From: Prevotellaceae bacterium UBA1726
GTDB lineage: Bacteria; Bacteroidota; Bacteroidia; Bacteroidales; Bacteroidaceae
Reading direction: 5' to 3'
NCBI GenBank assembly: GCA_002316005.1
Contig: DCIM01000071.1
Location: forward strand, 14,429-34,387
Length of the DNA stretch: 19,959 nt
Part shown: piece by piece, positions 7,800 to 14,971 of the stretch
How positions within the stretch are numbered: position 1 is the stretch's first letter
How the letters are laid out: each line of letters opens with the position of its first letter
Translations under genes and position numbers: made by a program
Notes under the pieces: generated by a model
Told to the model about the DNA's origin: nothing
Databases searched by the model: none
The model's input: only the letters and a program-made list of their open reading frames with translations

Positions 7800-8711
7800 T
7801 TACCAGTCTCTGAGGTTTGGATTTGCCTCAATGCGGTTTTCGATTGTGTCATCAAGGAATGGGAAGAAATCAAAACCTGTGATTCGTTCAATCTCATCAA
7901 CGCTACGAACATAGTAACTCAAGTCGTTACGACCGGAACGGTTGTCGTAGATGAAGCCCAAAGCCTTTGGACTATTGCCATCCTTACCGAAAGTCATCAC
8001 AACCTTGAAGTACTGCTCAGGTACAACAACCTTGTTCTTGCCAATCTTCTTGTGTTCCTGATTCTTGTACACAGGACCACAGGCGATATAGAGTTTACCG
8101 TACTTGTTTGCCCAACTACGACATTTCATCTCCAACTCATTCCAGTCACCACCATCAAGATCACGACGCATAGGACTGATGTTTGTGAAGAAGAACGACT
8201 CCGACTGAGTCTTCTCACTCCATTTGTTATCGCCCGAAGGACAGAGATGACCACGGTTGTAGCCACTACGATAATAGTCATCATTCGTAGCACGAGGAGT
8301 AGGAACCTCATTGTCCTCCTTGAACTTATGTCCATCACGCTTGAAAGAACCCGAGGTATGGTTGCTTGTTAGCACCCATGCCACCCAGTTGGCACAACGA
8401 GTGTCCTTGTTGTAGCTGACGGTGTAGGCAGTACGCTTGAGCAACTGACCATTCTTTCCACCAGCCACAAGACCCGTGTTTACAGCAGAATTGTCGTAAT
8501 TATGCTTTGCGTTCTGCTGTTGTTGATTTTGCTTATTCTTGTTTTTGTTCTTTTTCTTGCTCTTCTGCGAGAGAGAAGTGTCGAAGAATGATGTCATCTC
8601 TGCCAATTCACCCTCCTGCTCCTGTTCCGGGGCAGATTGATGGCGGCAAGAAGCAGTGCTTAGAACAACAACCGATGCTAAAGCAAATATCTTAATGAAA
8701 TGGAATTTCAT
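7800..8711 (-). CDS. DNA/RNA non-specific endonuclease (NucA/EndoG type), predicted lipoprotein
   Basis: A 303-residue predicted secreted nuclease of the beta-beta-alpha-metal family. The N-terminus is a lipoprotein-like signal with C22 in 'STASC'. Residues ~50-70 are a Lys/Asn/Gln-rich linker. The catalytic motif is 'YNRGHLCPS' with H145 as the general base; the usual DRGH Asp is Asn142 here. 'TNISPMRRDLDGGDWNELE' (~176-194) supplies the metal-binding Asn and the downstream 'N-W-E' pattern. Such enzymes cut DNA and RNA without sequence preference, probably at the cell surface or periplasm for nutrient nucleotides. It is 16 bp downstream of the HerA-type gene and is last in the minus-strand series. 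Confidence 0.9.
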   Translation of the reverse strand: MKFHFIKIFALASVVVLSTASCRHQSAPEQEQEGELAEMTSFFDTSLSQKSKKKNKNKNKQNQQQQNAKHNYDNSAVNTGLVAGGKNGQLLKRTAYTVSYNKDTRCANWVAWVLTSNHTSGSFKRDGHKFKEDNEVPTPRATNDDYYRSGYNRGHLCPSGDNKWSEKTQSESFFFTNISPMRRDLDGGDWNELEMKCRSWANKYGKLYIACGPVYKNQEHKKIGKNKVVVPEQYFKVVMTFGKDGNSPKALGFIYDNRSGRNDLSYYVRSVDEIERITGFDFFPFLDDTIENRIEANPNLRDW

Positions 8712-8727
8712 CTTTTGTAAACCTTAA

Positions 8728-10371
8728 TTATTTGAAGATAGACTTCAGAACTTCCTCAGTAACTCGTTTTGTTGCAGTTGTTGTAGCCGATTTTGCTGCC
8801 TTGCCGAGGATATCAGTACCAGAAGACTTCTTTGAAGATTTAGAACTGCTGCTTGAACCAGTAATCTTCTTTCCAACCATAGAACCGATGCTACGAGCAA
8901 CACTTGAAACAATTGCAGCGATGATAGAACCGAAGATACCCTTCTTCCAAGCACTGCTGCTCTTGCTCTTCTCCTTTTCCTGACGAGCAGCCTCACGATC
9001 AGCTTCACGCTGAGCCTTTGCAGCTTCCTTTTCAGCCTTCTCTGCTTCCTTCTGTGCCTTAGCCTCTTCCTGCTTTGCTGCATCCTTAGCATTCTCTTCA
9101 GAAAGAACTTCGTAAGCACTCTCACGGTCAGTGAAATCCTCGTAAGCCTTGATGCGAGCAGGAGCAGCATTCTTGATATCAAGACGCTGACCATCAGTGA
9201 TAGCACCAATCTGGCTCAATGGGAAGAGGATACGAGCACGCTCAACCATACCAGGAGCACCCTTAGCATCAAGGAATGAAACGAGAGCCTCACCAGTTTC
9301 AAGGTTCATGATTGCCTCTTCAGTGTTCAAATCTGGGTTTGTACGGAATGTGTTAGCAGCAGCTCGTACAGCCTTCTGGTCGTTAGGAGTGAAGGCACGA
9401 AGAGCATGCTGTACACGGTTGCTCAACTGAGCAAGGATGTTATCTGGTACATCGGTAGGTGACTGAGTGATGAAATAAATACCCACACCCTTTGAACGGA
9501 TGAGACGGATAACCTGCTCGAGTTTGTCAACTAATGCCTTTGATGTTCCCTCGAAGAGCATATGAGCCTCGTCGAAGAAGAAGATGAGTTTTGGAAGTTC
9601 CTGATCGCCCACCTCTGGGAGTTGAGCATAGAGTTCGGTCATGAGCCAAAGGAGGAAAGTAGAGTAGAGCTTTGGATTGAGCATGAGCTTGTCAGCAGCC
9701 AAAACACTCATCACACCCTTACCACCCTCAGTATCAAAGAGGTCATTGATGTCGAATGCTGGTTCACCGAAGAACTTGTCACCACCCTCCGACTCAATGG
9801 CGAGGATTGAACGCTGGATAGCACCAACACTTGCAGAAGACACATTGCCATACTGAGTAGTGAAGAGAGCTGCATTCTTGCCAACGAAGTCGAGCATCAA
9901 ACGGAGGTCCTTCAAGTCGATGAGGAGGAGATTCTTATCCTCAGCAATCTTAAATACGATATTCAAGACACCAGTCTGAGTCTCGTTCAAGTCCATCAAG
10001 CGGGCAAGAAGTTGTGGACCCATTGACGAGATTGTAGCTCGCATAGGGAATCCCTGCTCACCGAAGACATCATAGAAACGAACTGGACATGGCTGGAACT
10101 CAGGGTTCTCAATGCCAAACTCAGCACAACGCTTCTCAATGAAACCGCTCATCTTACCTGTCTGGCTGATACCAGAGAGGTCGCCCTTCATATCGGCCAT
10201 GAAACAAGGAACACCTGCCTGCGAGAATGTCTCTGCAAGAACCTGGAGAGTTACGGTCTTACCAGTACCTGTAGCACCAGCTATAAGTCCGTGGCGGTTA
10301 CACATCTTACCTATCAAATTGATTGGGCCATTTGCTGAATGAGCCACATAGAGATTGTTGTCTAAATACAT
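8728..10371 (-). CDS. HerA/YjgR-type (DUF853) ATPase
   Basis: A 547-residue P-loop ATPase of the HerA-FtsK superfamily, most like E. coli YjgR. Walker A is 'GATGTGKT' at residues 32-39, Walker B is 'LIFFFDEAH' at 262-270 with D267/E268, and 'GIYFITQSPTD' at ~297-307 is the sensor-type strand. Residues ~428-482 are Ala/Glu/Lys-rich and likely a long helix or coiled coil. A hydrophobic Gly/Ser stretch (~488-512) and a Ser/Lys-rich end follow; the hydrophobic part could touch the membrane. The cellular role of DUF853 proteins is not established. It lies 32 bp after prfC and 16 bp before the nuclease gene. Confidence 0.88.
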   Translation of the reverse strand: MYLDNNLYVAHSANGPINLIGKMCNRHGLIAGATGTGKTVTLQVLAETFSQAGVPCFMADMKGDLSGISQTGKMSGFIEKRCAEFGIENPEFQPCPVRFYDVFGEQGFPMRATISSMGPQLLARLMDLNETQTGVLNIVFKIAEDKNLLLIDLKDLRLMLDFVGKNAALFTTQYGNVSSASVGAIQRSILAIESEGGDKFFGEPAFDINDLFDTEGGKGVMSVLAADKLMLNPKLYSTFLLWLMTELYAQLPEVGDQELPKLIFFFDEAHMLFEGTSKALVDKLEQVIRLIRSKGVGIYFITQSPTDVPDNILAQLSNRVQHALRAFTPNDQKAVRAAANTFRTNPDLNTEEAIMNLETGEALVSFLDAKGAPGMVERARILFPLSQIGAITDGQRLDIKNAAPARIKAYEDFTDRESAYEVLSEENAKDAAKQEEAKAQKEAEKAEKEAAKAQREADREAARQEKEKSKSSSAWKKGIFGSIIAAIVSSVARSIGSMVGKKITGSSSSSKSSKKSSGTDILGKAAKSATTTATKRVTEEVLKSIFK

Positions 10372-10403
10372 ATTGTAGAAGATTTTTGGTTTATAGTTTA
10401 TTT

Positions 10404-12005
10404 TTAGAATTCACTTGTGAAATGGAAGCGTATATGCTCAAAGTCCTGCTGAGCCATTGAGAGCACATAGCCAGAATCGGCAAGGAAGACATCACGGCCA
10501 TCCTTGTCCTTTGCCATATACTGATACTTACGCTTCTTGAACATATCGAGTTCCTTTTCGTCATCGCTCTCTACCCAACAAGCCTTGTGCAAGTGGACAG
10601 GTTCCCAACGACATTTTGCATTGTACTCATTTTCAAGACGATACTGGATAACCTCGAACTGAAGCTGACCAACAGTACCAACGATTCTGCGGCCATTGAA
10701 CTGATTGACGAACAACTGAGCAACACCCTCGTTCATCAACTGCTCCAGTCCCTTCTGGAACTGCTTAGCCTTCATTGGGTCATCATTCTCGATATACTTG
10801 AACAACTCAGGAGAGAACGAAGGAAGTCCACGGAAATGAATCTTCTCACCTTCGGTGAGAGTGTCACCAATCTTGAAGATGCCGTTATCAGGCAAACCAA
10901 CGATATCACCTGCCCAAGCCTCGTCGATTGTTGACTTACGCTGAGCCATGAACTGAGTAGGAGAAGAGAAACGGATTGTCTTGTTCTCACCCACATGGAG
11001 GTAAGGCTGGTTACGCACGAACTTACCCGAGCAAACCTTACAGAATGCAATACAACTACGGTGGTTAGGGTCAATATTGGCTGTAATCTTGAAGATGAAA
11101 CCAGTAAACTTTGGTTCGTCTGGTTCAACCATTCTTTCCTCTGCCTTTGTTGGCTTTGGTGATGGGGCAATCTCAACAAAACAGTTCAAAAGTTCCTGCA
11201 CACCGAAGTTGTTCAGCGCAGAACCAAAGAATACAGGAGCAACCTCTGCCGAACGATAACTATCAACCTCAAACTCAGGATAAACACCATCAACGAGTTC
11301 AAGGTCATCACGAAGTTGCTGAGCATCATCCTCACCAACCTGTGCATCCAATTCTGCAGAATTGATATCAACAGCCACCTTCTCTGTCACTCGCTGCTTG
11401 TTTGGAGTGAAGAGGTTCAACTGCTGCTCGTAGATATTGTAAACACCCTTGAACTTCACACCCTGATTGATAGGCCAAGAGAGAGGGCGAACCTTGATCT
11501 GGAGTTCCTGCTCAAGTTCGTCGAGGATATCAAATGGGTCACGACCTTCACGGTCCATCTTGTTCACGAAGATGATTACAGGAGTGTTGCGCATACGACA
11601 AACCTCCATCAGCTTTCGTGTCTGAGCCTCCACACCTTTTGCACAGTCAACCACGATGATGGCTGAGTCAACGGCAGTAAGTGTGCGGTAGGTATCTTCT
11701 GCAAAATCCTGGTGACCAGGAGTGTCGAGGATGTTCACCTTGTAAGGAAGGGCATCTGCTGGCTGATTCTCAGCATCTGGGAGATAGTCGAACTCCATTA
11801 CAGATGTAGAAACAGAGATACCACGCTGTTTCTCAATGTCCATCCAGTCTGATGTTGCTGTCTTGCGGATTTTATTGCTTTTTACTGCACCTGCCACCTG
11901 AATCTGTCCACCAAAGAGGAGGAACTTCTCAGTCAGTGTTGTCTTACCCGCATCAGGGTGAGAGATAATGGCGAAGGTGCGTCTTCTTTCTATTTCTTGA
12001 TTCAT
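10404..12005 (-). CDS. prfC: Peptide chain release factor 3
   Basis: A translational GTPase that removes RF1/RF2 from the ribosome after peptide release. The 533 residues match the usual RF3 length. GTPase motifs are seen in order: 'SHPDAGKTT' (15-23), 'RGISVSTSVMEF' switch region (~61-72), 'DTPGHQDF' (94-101) and 'NKMD' (148-151). RF3 hallmarks 'VGQLQFEVIQYRLENEY' and 'RFSSPTQFMAQRKSTIDEAWAGDIVGL' are in the C-terminal half. A short insertion ('LPDAENQPADALP', ~75-87) lies just before the G3 motif. It is 16 bp downstream of rfbD on the same strand. Confidence 0.97.
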   Translation of the reverse strand: MNQEIERRRTFAIISHPDAGKTTLTEKFLLFGGQIQVAGAVKSNKIRKTATSDWMDIEKQRGISVSTSVMEFDYLPDAENQPADALPYKVNILDTPGHQDFAEDTYRTLTAVDSAIIVVDCAKGVEAQTRKLMEVCRMRNTPVIIFVNKMDREGRDPFDILDELEQELQIKVRPLSWPINQGVKFKGVYNIYEQQLNLFTPNKQRVTEKVAVDINSAELDAQVGEDDAQQLRDDLELVDGVYPEFEVDSYRSAEVAPVFFGSALNNFGVQELLNCFVEIAPSPKPTKAEERMVEPDEPKFTGFIFKITANIDPNHRSCIAFCKVCSGKFVRNQPYLHVGENKTIRFSSPTQFMAQRKSTIDEAWAGDIVGLPDNGIFKIGDTLTEGEKIHFRGLPSFSPELFKYIENDDPMKAKQFQKGLEQLMNEGVAQLFVNQFNGRRIVGTVGQLQFEVIQYRLENEYNAKCRWEPVHLHKACWVESDDEKELDMFKKRKYQYMAKDKDGRDVFLADSGYVLSMAQQDFEHIRFHFTSEF

Positions 12006-12021
12006 ATATAGTATTTACAAT

Positions 12022-12978
12022 TTAGCAATTTTTGAGGTTGTTGATGCATTTCTTCAGCGAGTCGGTCCAATAAGGAATCTTGATGCCGAATGTCTCTTTT
12101 ATCTTTGTTTTGTCAAGAACACTGTATGAAGGACGAGTCACAGGACTTGGGAACTCGTTTGAGTGACAAGGTTGGATATCGCAATCTGTCTGTCCTGAGT
12201 ATTCTGCAATCATCTTTGTGAAGTCAAACCATGAGCATACACCCTCGTTTGAGTAGTGGTAGATGCCAGTCACTGGTTTCTCGATAGCAGTCATGATGGC
12301 ATTTGCAAGGTCGAGGGCGTAGGTTGGAGTACCTGCCTGGTCGAACACAACCTTCAACTGTGGTTTTGTGGCAGTGAGGTTGAGCATTGTCTTGCAGAAG
12401 TTCTTGCCAAACTCTGAGTAGAGCCATGCTGTACGGATGATGATATGATTGCAGCCAGTTGCCTGAATCTTCTGTTCTCCAAGGAGCTTTGTTGCTCCAT
12501 ACACACCAGTAGGAGTGCCTTTTTGGTCCTCACGACAAGGGGTGTTGTAAGGGTCACCACCAAAGACATAGTCGGTAGATACATGCACAAGTAGTCCGTC
12601 AACCTCTTTCATTGCCTTTGCAAGGTTTTCTGGGGCAGTGGCATTGAGTGCCTCTACGAGTTCTGCCTTTGCAGGGTCCTCAGCACAGTCAACATTGGTC
12701 CATGCAGCACAGTTGATGATGCACTTGATGTTGTTTTTTGCCACCATTTCACGGATGGCTTCAAGGTCTGTTATGTCAAGATGCTCATAGCCTTCGCATA
12801 CATCTGTGAAAACAAAATTGTGAGAGGAATCACGACTCACAATCTGTATCTCGTTGCCAAGTTGGCCATTAGCACCAGTAACAAGAATGGCCCCTTTTCC
12901 CGACCCTTTCCCCTTCGATTCTGTCGAATCTGCTGGGCAAGGGAGTGGATAGTCCTGTATGTTGTTTTTTTCTGTCAT
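12022..12978 (-). CDS. rfbD: dTDP-4-dehydrorhamnose reductase with repeat-encoded N-terminal extension
   Basis: An SDR-fold enzyme that reduces dTDP-4-dehydro-L-rhamnose with NAD(P)H to dTDP-L-rhamnose for surface glycans. The cofactor loop 'TGANGQLG' is at 34-41, 'STDYVFGG' at 134-141, and the catalytic pair 'YGATK' Y160/K164. Family members usually begin 2-6 residues before the first strand ('ILVTGANG'); here about 30 residues precede it. Residues 12-30 are encoded by a GC-rich repeat whose second copy lies at 13470-13532. The only in-frame ATG upstream of the fold is at 12978. It overlaps the DUF559 stop as ATGA, so translation is probably coupled. The core fold is intact, so the enzyme is likely active. 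No other rml gene is in the window. Confidence 0.93.
   Translation of the reverse strand: MTEKNNIQDYPLPCPADSTESKGKGSGKGAILVTGANGQLGNEIQIVSRDSSHNFVFTDVCEGYEHLDITDLEAIREMVAKNNIKCIINCAAWTNVDCAEDPAKAELVEALNATAPENLAKAMKEVDGLLVHVSTDYVFGGDPYNTPCREDQKGTPTGVYGATKLLGEQKIQATGCNHIIIRTAWLYSEFGKNFCKTMLNLTATKPQLKVVFDQAGTPTYALDLANAIMTAIEKPVTGIYHYSNEGVCSWFDFTKMIAEYSGQTDCDIQPCHSNEFPSPVTRPSYSVLDKTKIKETFGIKIPYWTDSLKKCINNLKNC
12890..12945 (-). repeat. GC-rich repeat copy B, inside rfbD
   Basis: Read on the minus strand it starts CTCCCTTGCCCAGCAGA, has a central dyad (GATTC/GAATC), then GGGGAAAGGG, and ends TCGGGAAAAGGGGC. It aligns over its whole length with copy A at 13470-13532, in the opposite orientation. 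Its frame is open and gives LPCPADSTESKGKGSGKG in RfbD. Confidence 0.85.
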
Positions 12979-13388
12979 TCTTCTGTCTTATTGAGAATTT
13001 TGTTTATTAGAAGTGCAATCTTCTCTTTTACAAATTCAATATCGCCTAATACCTCATTATTGGTAAAGCGAAGAACATAATACCCGTGTTTATTAAGATA
13101 ATCTGTTCTGATGTTGTCTTCAACCTGCTGTTCTGCAGAATTGTGATATTCCCCGTCAACCTCAACGATTAGTCGGGTTTCATGATTAAGAAAGTCTGCA
13201 ATATAATCACCAATGGCAACTTGTCTAATGAATTTCACTCCAAGAGCTTTCCTTCTTATGTGTTCCCAAAGAAATGATTCTGCATCAGTAGGGCAGACTC
13301 TGTTTTTATGTGCATTATCCTTTAATAAAGAATATACATCAGGATTTGCCCTTACATATCGCCTGTTACAGTTCTTTTCTCTTCCCAT
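12975..13388 (-). CDS. DUF559 / Vsr-like endonuclease-fold protein
   Basis: A 137-residue protein of the DUF559 family, which has the PD-(D/E)XK fold related to very-short-patch-repair (Vsr) nucleases. The family pattern is nearly complete: 'PTDAESFLWEHIR' (33-45), 'LGVKFIRQVAIGDYIADF' (49-66) with D65, 'LIVEVDGEYH' (73-82) with E76/D78, and 'GYYVLRFTNNEV' (102-113). These supply the expected metal-binding acidic residues, so it may be catalytically active; the family's biological role is unknown. It overlaps rfbD by 4 bp (ATGA) but is 144 bp from DUF4924, unlike the tight spacing elsewhere in this series. Its DNA looks visibly AT-richer than its neighbours (not measured), consistent with acquisition. 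Confidence 0.9.
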   Translation of the reverse strand: MGREKNCNRRYVRANPDVYSLLKDNAHKNRVCPTDAESFLWEHIRRKALGVKFIRQVAIGDYIADFLNHETRLIVEVDGEYHNSAEQQVEDNIRTDYLNKHGYYVLRFTNNEVLGDIEFVKEKIALLINKILNKTEE

Positions 13389-13469
13389 ATCCGCCTTTTG
13401 TCAGCCTTCATCTCCCACTATATGAAATTTTGTAAGAAATTCTTTCTCCCGTCTGCTTTCGGTTTTCAA

Positions 13470-13532
13470 CTCCCTTGCCCCGCAGAGAATTCGGAGGGGA
13501 AAGGGGAGAGCCGTAGGCTCGGGGAAAGGGGC
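13470..13532 (+). repeat. GC-rich repeat copy A, abutting the DUF4924 stop
   Basis: It starts CTCCCTTGCCCCGCAGA, contains GGGGAAAGGGG and a small dyad GAGCC-GTA-GGCTC, and ends TCGGGGAAAGGGGC. The last base touches the stop codon of the DUF4924 gene (13533-13535). The same frame as in rfbD is open and would read LPCPAENSEGKGESRRLGER. The remaining gap, 13389-13469, shows nothing recognisable. Confidence 0.85.
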
Positions 13533-14078
13533 TTATTCAAATTTCAATCCTTCGGTCTTGTCGGTCTTGTAGTAGTCCGAGAGCATTCCGAGGAAAGTGG
13601 TAATCTCAGAAACTGCTGTCTGTGTCTGCATTGATACTTCCTTCTGCTGCAGACGAAGAAGCATCACTCCATAGAGGGCATTCAGGCAAGTCTCAATCTC
13701 GGTCACATCCTTGTCGCCTTTGTTGCGGAGTTCCACGATGAAAGGCAAAACCTTATAGTACTCGGCATTGTAGAAAGGAAACTTCGGACTTGCAAGCAGT
13801 TGTGCACTGAGGTCGTTGAGGTCCTGCACCAGAATCTCGTTGATTGTCAGATGTCCCTTTTCGCGCTTGCCTTCTTGATTCATCATGCGGATGAGATTTC
13901 CATACCAATCGACCATCTCTTCGTATGTGTCGAGGTCTTCAATCTGGAAGCGTGCTATGTATTCGTTCTTTATTCGTGCCAACGAGCAACCATAGGCACG
14001 TATGATGTCCTCTACCTGCCACATATAGAGCAAGTATTCGGCTATATTTTCTTTGCGTAATTTATGTGCAATAATCAT
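13533..14078 (-). CDS. DUF4924 family protein
   Basis: A 181-residue protein matching the Bacteroidetes-specific DUF4924 pattern, beginning 'MIIAHKLRKENIAEYLLYMWQVEDIIRAYG'-like (compare the family's AEYLLYMWQ motif at residues ~14-22). It is predicted mostly alpha-helical and cytoplasmic, with no signal peptide or membrane segment. No function is known for the family. It lies 15 bp downstream of the LysE-type gene on the same strand and is probably cotranscribed with it. A GC-rich repeat begins directly after its stop codon. Confidence 0.85.
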   Translation of the reverse strand: MIIAHKLRKENIAEYLLYMWQVEDIIRAYGCSLARIKNEYIARFQIEDLDTYEEMVDWYGNLIRMMNQEGKREKGHLTINEILVQDLNDLSAQLLASPKFPFYNAEYYKVLPFIVELRNKGDKDVTEIETCLNALYGVMLLRLQQKEVSMQTQTAVSEITTFLGMLSDYYKTDKTEGLKFE

Positions 14079-14093
14079 ATAATGTGCGATGGT

Positions 14094-14762
14094 TTAGTAC
14101 CAACTCAAACTGTAAAGGTTGAACACTGTACCCACGAGGAACACCAGTGAGACGAGGATGACGATTGTGCCAATCACCTTGTTGATGATGAGGATTCCGT
14201 CCTGTGTGAATCGGCCACGAATCTGGTCAATGAGCCAAGTCAGTCCGAACCACCAAAGCAATGCTCCTCCGAAAATGCTCAAGTAGCCAATACCCATTTC
14301 CAAAGGATGGTCGGGTACAACGAACGACATCTGTGCCATCACTGCTATGAAAAGGAATATGATGAGTGGGTTGGCAAATGTAATCCAGAATGCTGTGTGG
14401 GCATTGAAGAAGAACGACATGTTCGACTTGTTGAGCAGATGCACCTCCTTCGGATGACTGCGGAAACAGTAGATTCCAAAGGCGAGCAACAGTACCGAAC
14501 CAATCACCTTTAATATATACAATGTTGTAGGCTGCGACACAAAGTCGAGCATAAAACTCAAACCGAGTCCTGTGAGGAGTGCATATATGATGTCACTTAT
14601 AGCGGCTCCAAGTCCTGTAGCAAACCCTTGCCAACGACCTTTGTTCAGTACTCTCTGTATACAGAGAATACCTACAGGACCCATTGGTGCTGAGGCTATG
14701 ATGCCAATCAGGATGCCCTTGAAGATGAGTTCTATGATGTTTACTGGAAGTAATGCTTGCAT
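14094..14762 (-). CDS. LysE-family (RhtB-like) transporter
   Basis: A 222-residue inner-membrane protein with about six hydrophobic helices. The LysE-family signature 'SAPMGPVGILCIQRVLNKGR' lies at ~24-43, and 'FWITFANPLIIFLF' at ~124-137 is the second conserved segment. LysE/RhtB proteins export amino acids or related metabolites; the substrate here is unknown. I chose the ATG at 14762; the longer frame from 14804 would run through the predicted -7 box and adds a segment (MYRFSKIIRTFAYI) unlike family N-termini. With this start the transcript would have almost no leader. It is the first gene of the minus-strand series. Confidence 0.85.
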   Translation of the reverse strand: MQALLPVNIIELIFKGILIGIIASAPMGPVGILCIQRVLNKGRWQGFATGLGAAISDIIYALLTGLGLSFMLDFVSQPTTLYILKVIGSVLLLAFGIYCFRSHPKEVHLLNKSNMSFFFNAHTAFWITFANPLIIFLFIAVMAQMSFVVPDHPLEMGIGYLSIFGGALLWWFGLTWLIDQIRGRFTQDGILIINKVIGTIVILVSLVFLVGTVFNLYSLSWY

Positions 14763-14770
14763 AATGTATG

Positions 14771-14778
14771 CAAAGGTA
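14771..14778 (-). promoter_or_regulatory. -7 promoter element of the LysE-led gene series
   Basis: On the minus strand this reads TACCTTTG, an exact TAnnTTTG match. A TTTG at 14805-14802 is 23 bp upstream, slightly longer than usual. The ATG begins 8 bases after the final G of the box, so transcription would begin at or a few nt before the start codon. Confidence 0.6.
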
Positions 14779-14849
14779 CGGATAATTTTCGAGAATCTAT
14801 ACAAAATAGAACTTTATTTCTGTCTGATGCAAATTTTTCCCTTGAAAAC

Positions 14850-14880
14850 TTTGTTTTCTATTCTTTTTTTCCTACCTTTG
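14850..14880 (+). promoter_or_regulatory. Bacteroidetes-type promoter of the glucokinase gene
   Basis: TTTG (14850-14853), a 19-bp spacer and TACCTTTG (14873-14880) match the -33/-7 consensus at canonical spacing. Transcription should start near 14887, with a leader of about 85 nt. Confidence 0.85.
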
Positions 14881-14895
14881 TCTACTGAATGCGAA

Positions 14896-14918
14896 ATGTG
14901 GGCGTATTGTGCCCATAT
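14896..14918 (+). other. Stem-loop in the glucokinase leader
   Basis: ATGTGGGC (14896-14903) pairs with GCCCATAT (14911-14918) with one wobble, loop GTATTGT. It lies near the predicted 5' end of the transcript and could protect the mRNA. It is not followed by a T run and resembles no riboswitch I recognise. Confidence 0.4.
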
Positions 14919-14971
14919 CTGCTGACTGACAACAGAAAATAATTTATTAACTAATAACAAAAATAGAAAAA

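Larger units (their letters stand above)
12890..13532. mobile_element. Candidate DUF559 unit bounded by inverted repeats
   Basis: Copies A and B form inverted repeats of 56-63 bp at the ends of a ~640-bp segment whose only gene is the DUF559 protein. The 'GGGGC' ends face outward and the 'CTCCCTTGCCC' ends face inward. No target-site duplication is evident. The right edge sits exactly at the DUF4924 stop, and the left edge lies in the first codons of the ancestral rfbD. Mobility is an inference from layout; no transposase is present. Confidence 0.45.

Noticed and set aside
7797..8372. A 191-codon open frame antisense to the nuclease gene.
   Set aside because: The minus strand encodes a clear nuclease with all motifs; the antisense frame has no domain or plausible start signal.
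7800..10371. HerA-type ATPase plus nuclease as a HerA-NurA-like or anti-phage pair.
   Set aside because: The nuclease has a lipoprotein signal and should be outside the cytoplasm, and the ATPase is of the YjgR/DUF853 type; adjacency alone does not support a defence system.
13398..13634. Plus-strand 78-codon frame through repeat A into DUF4924.
   Set aside because: Its open state comes from the repeat being open in this frame; the rest is antisense to DUF4924 and there is no supporting start signal.
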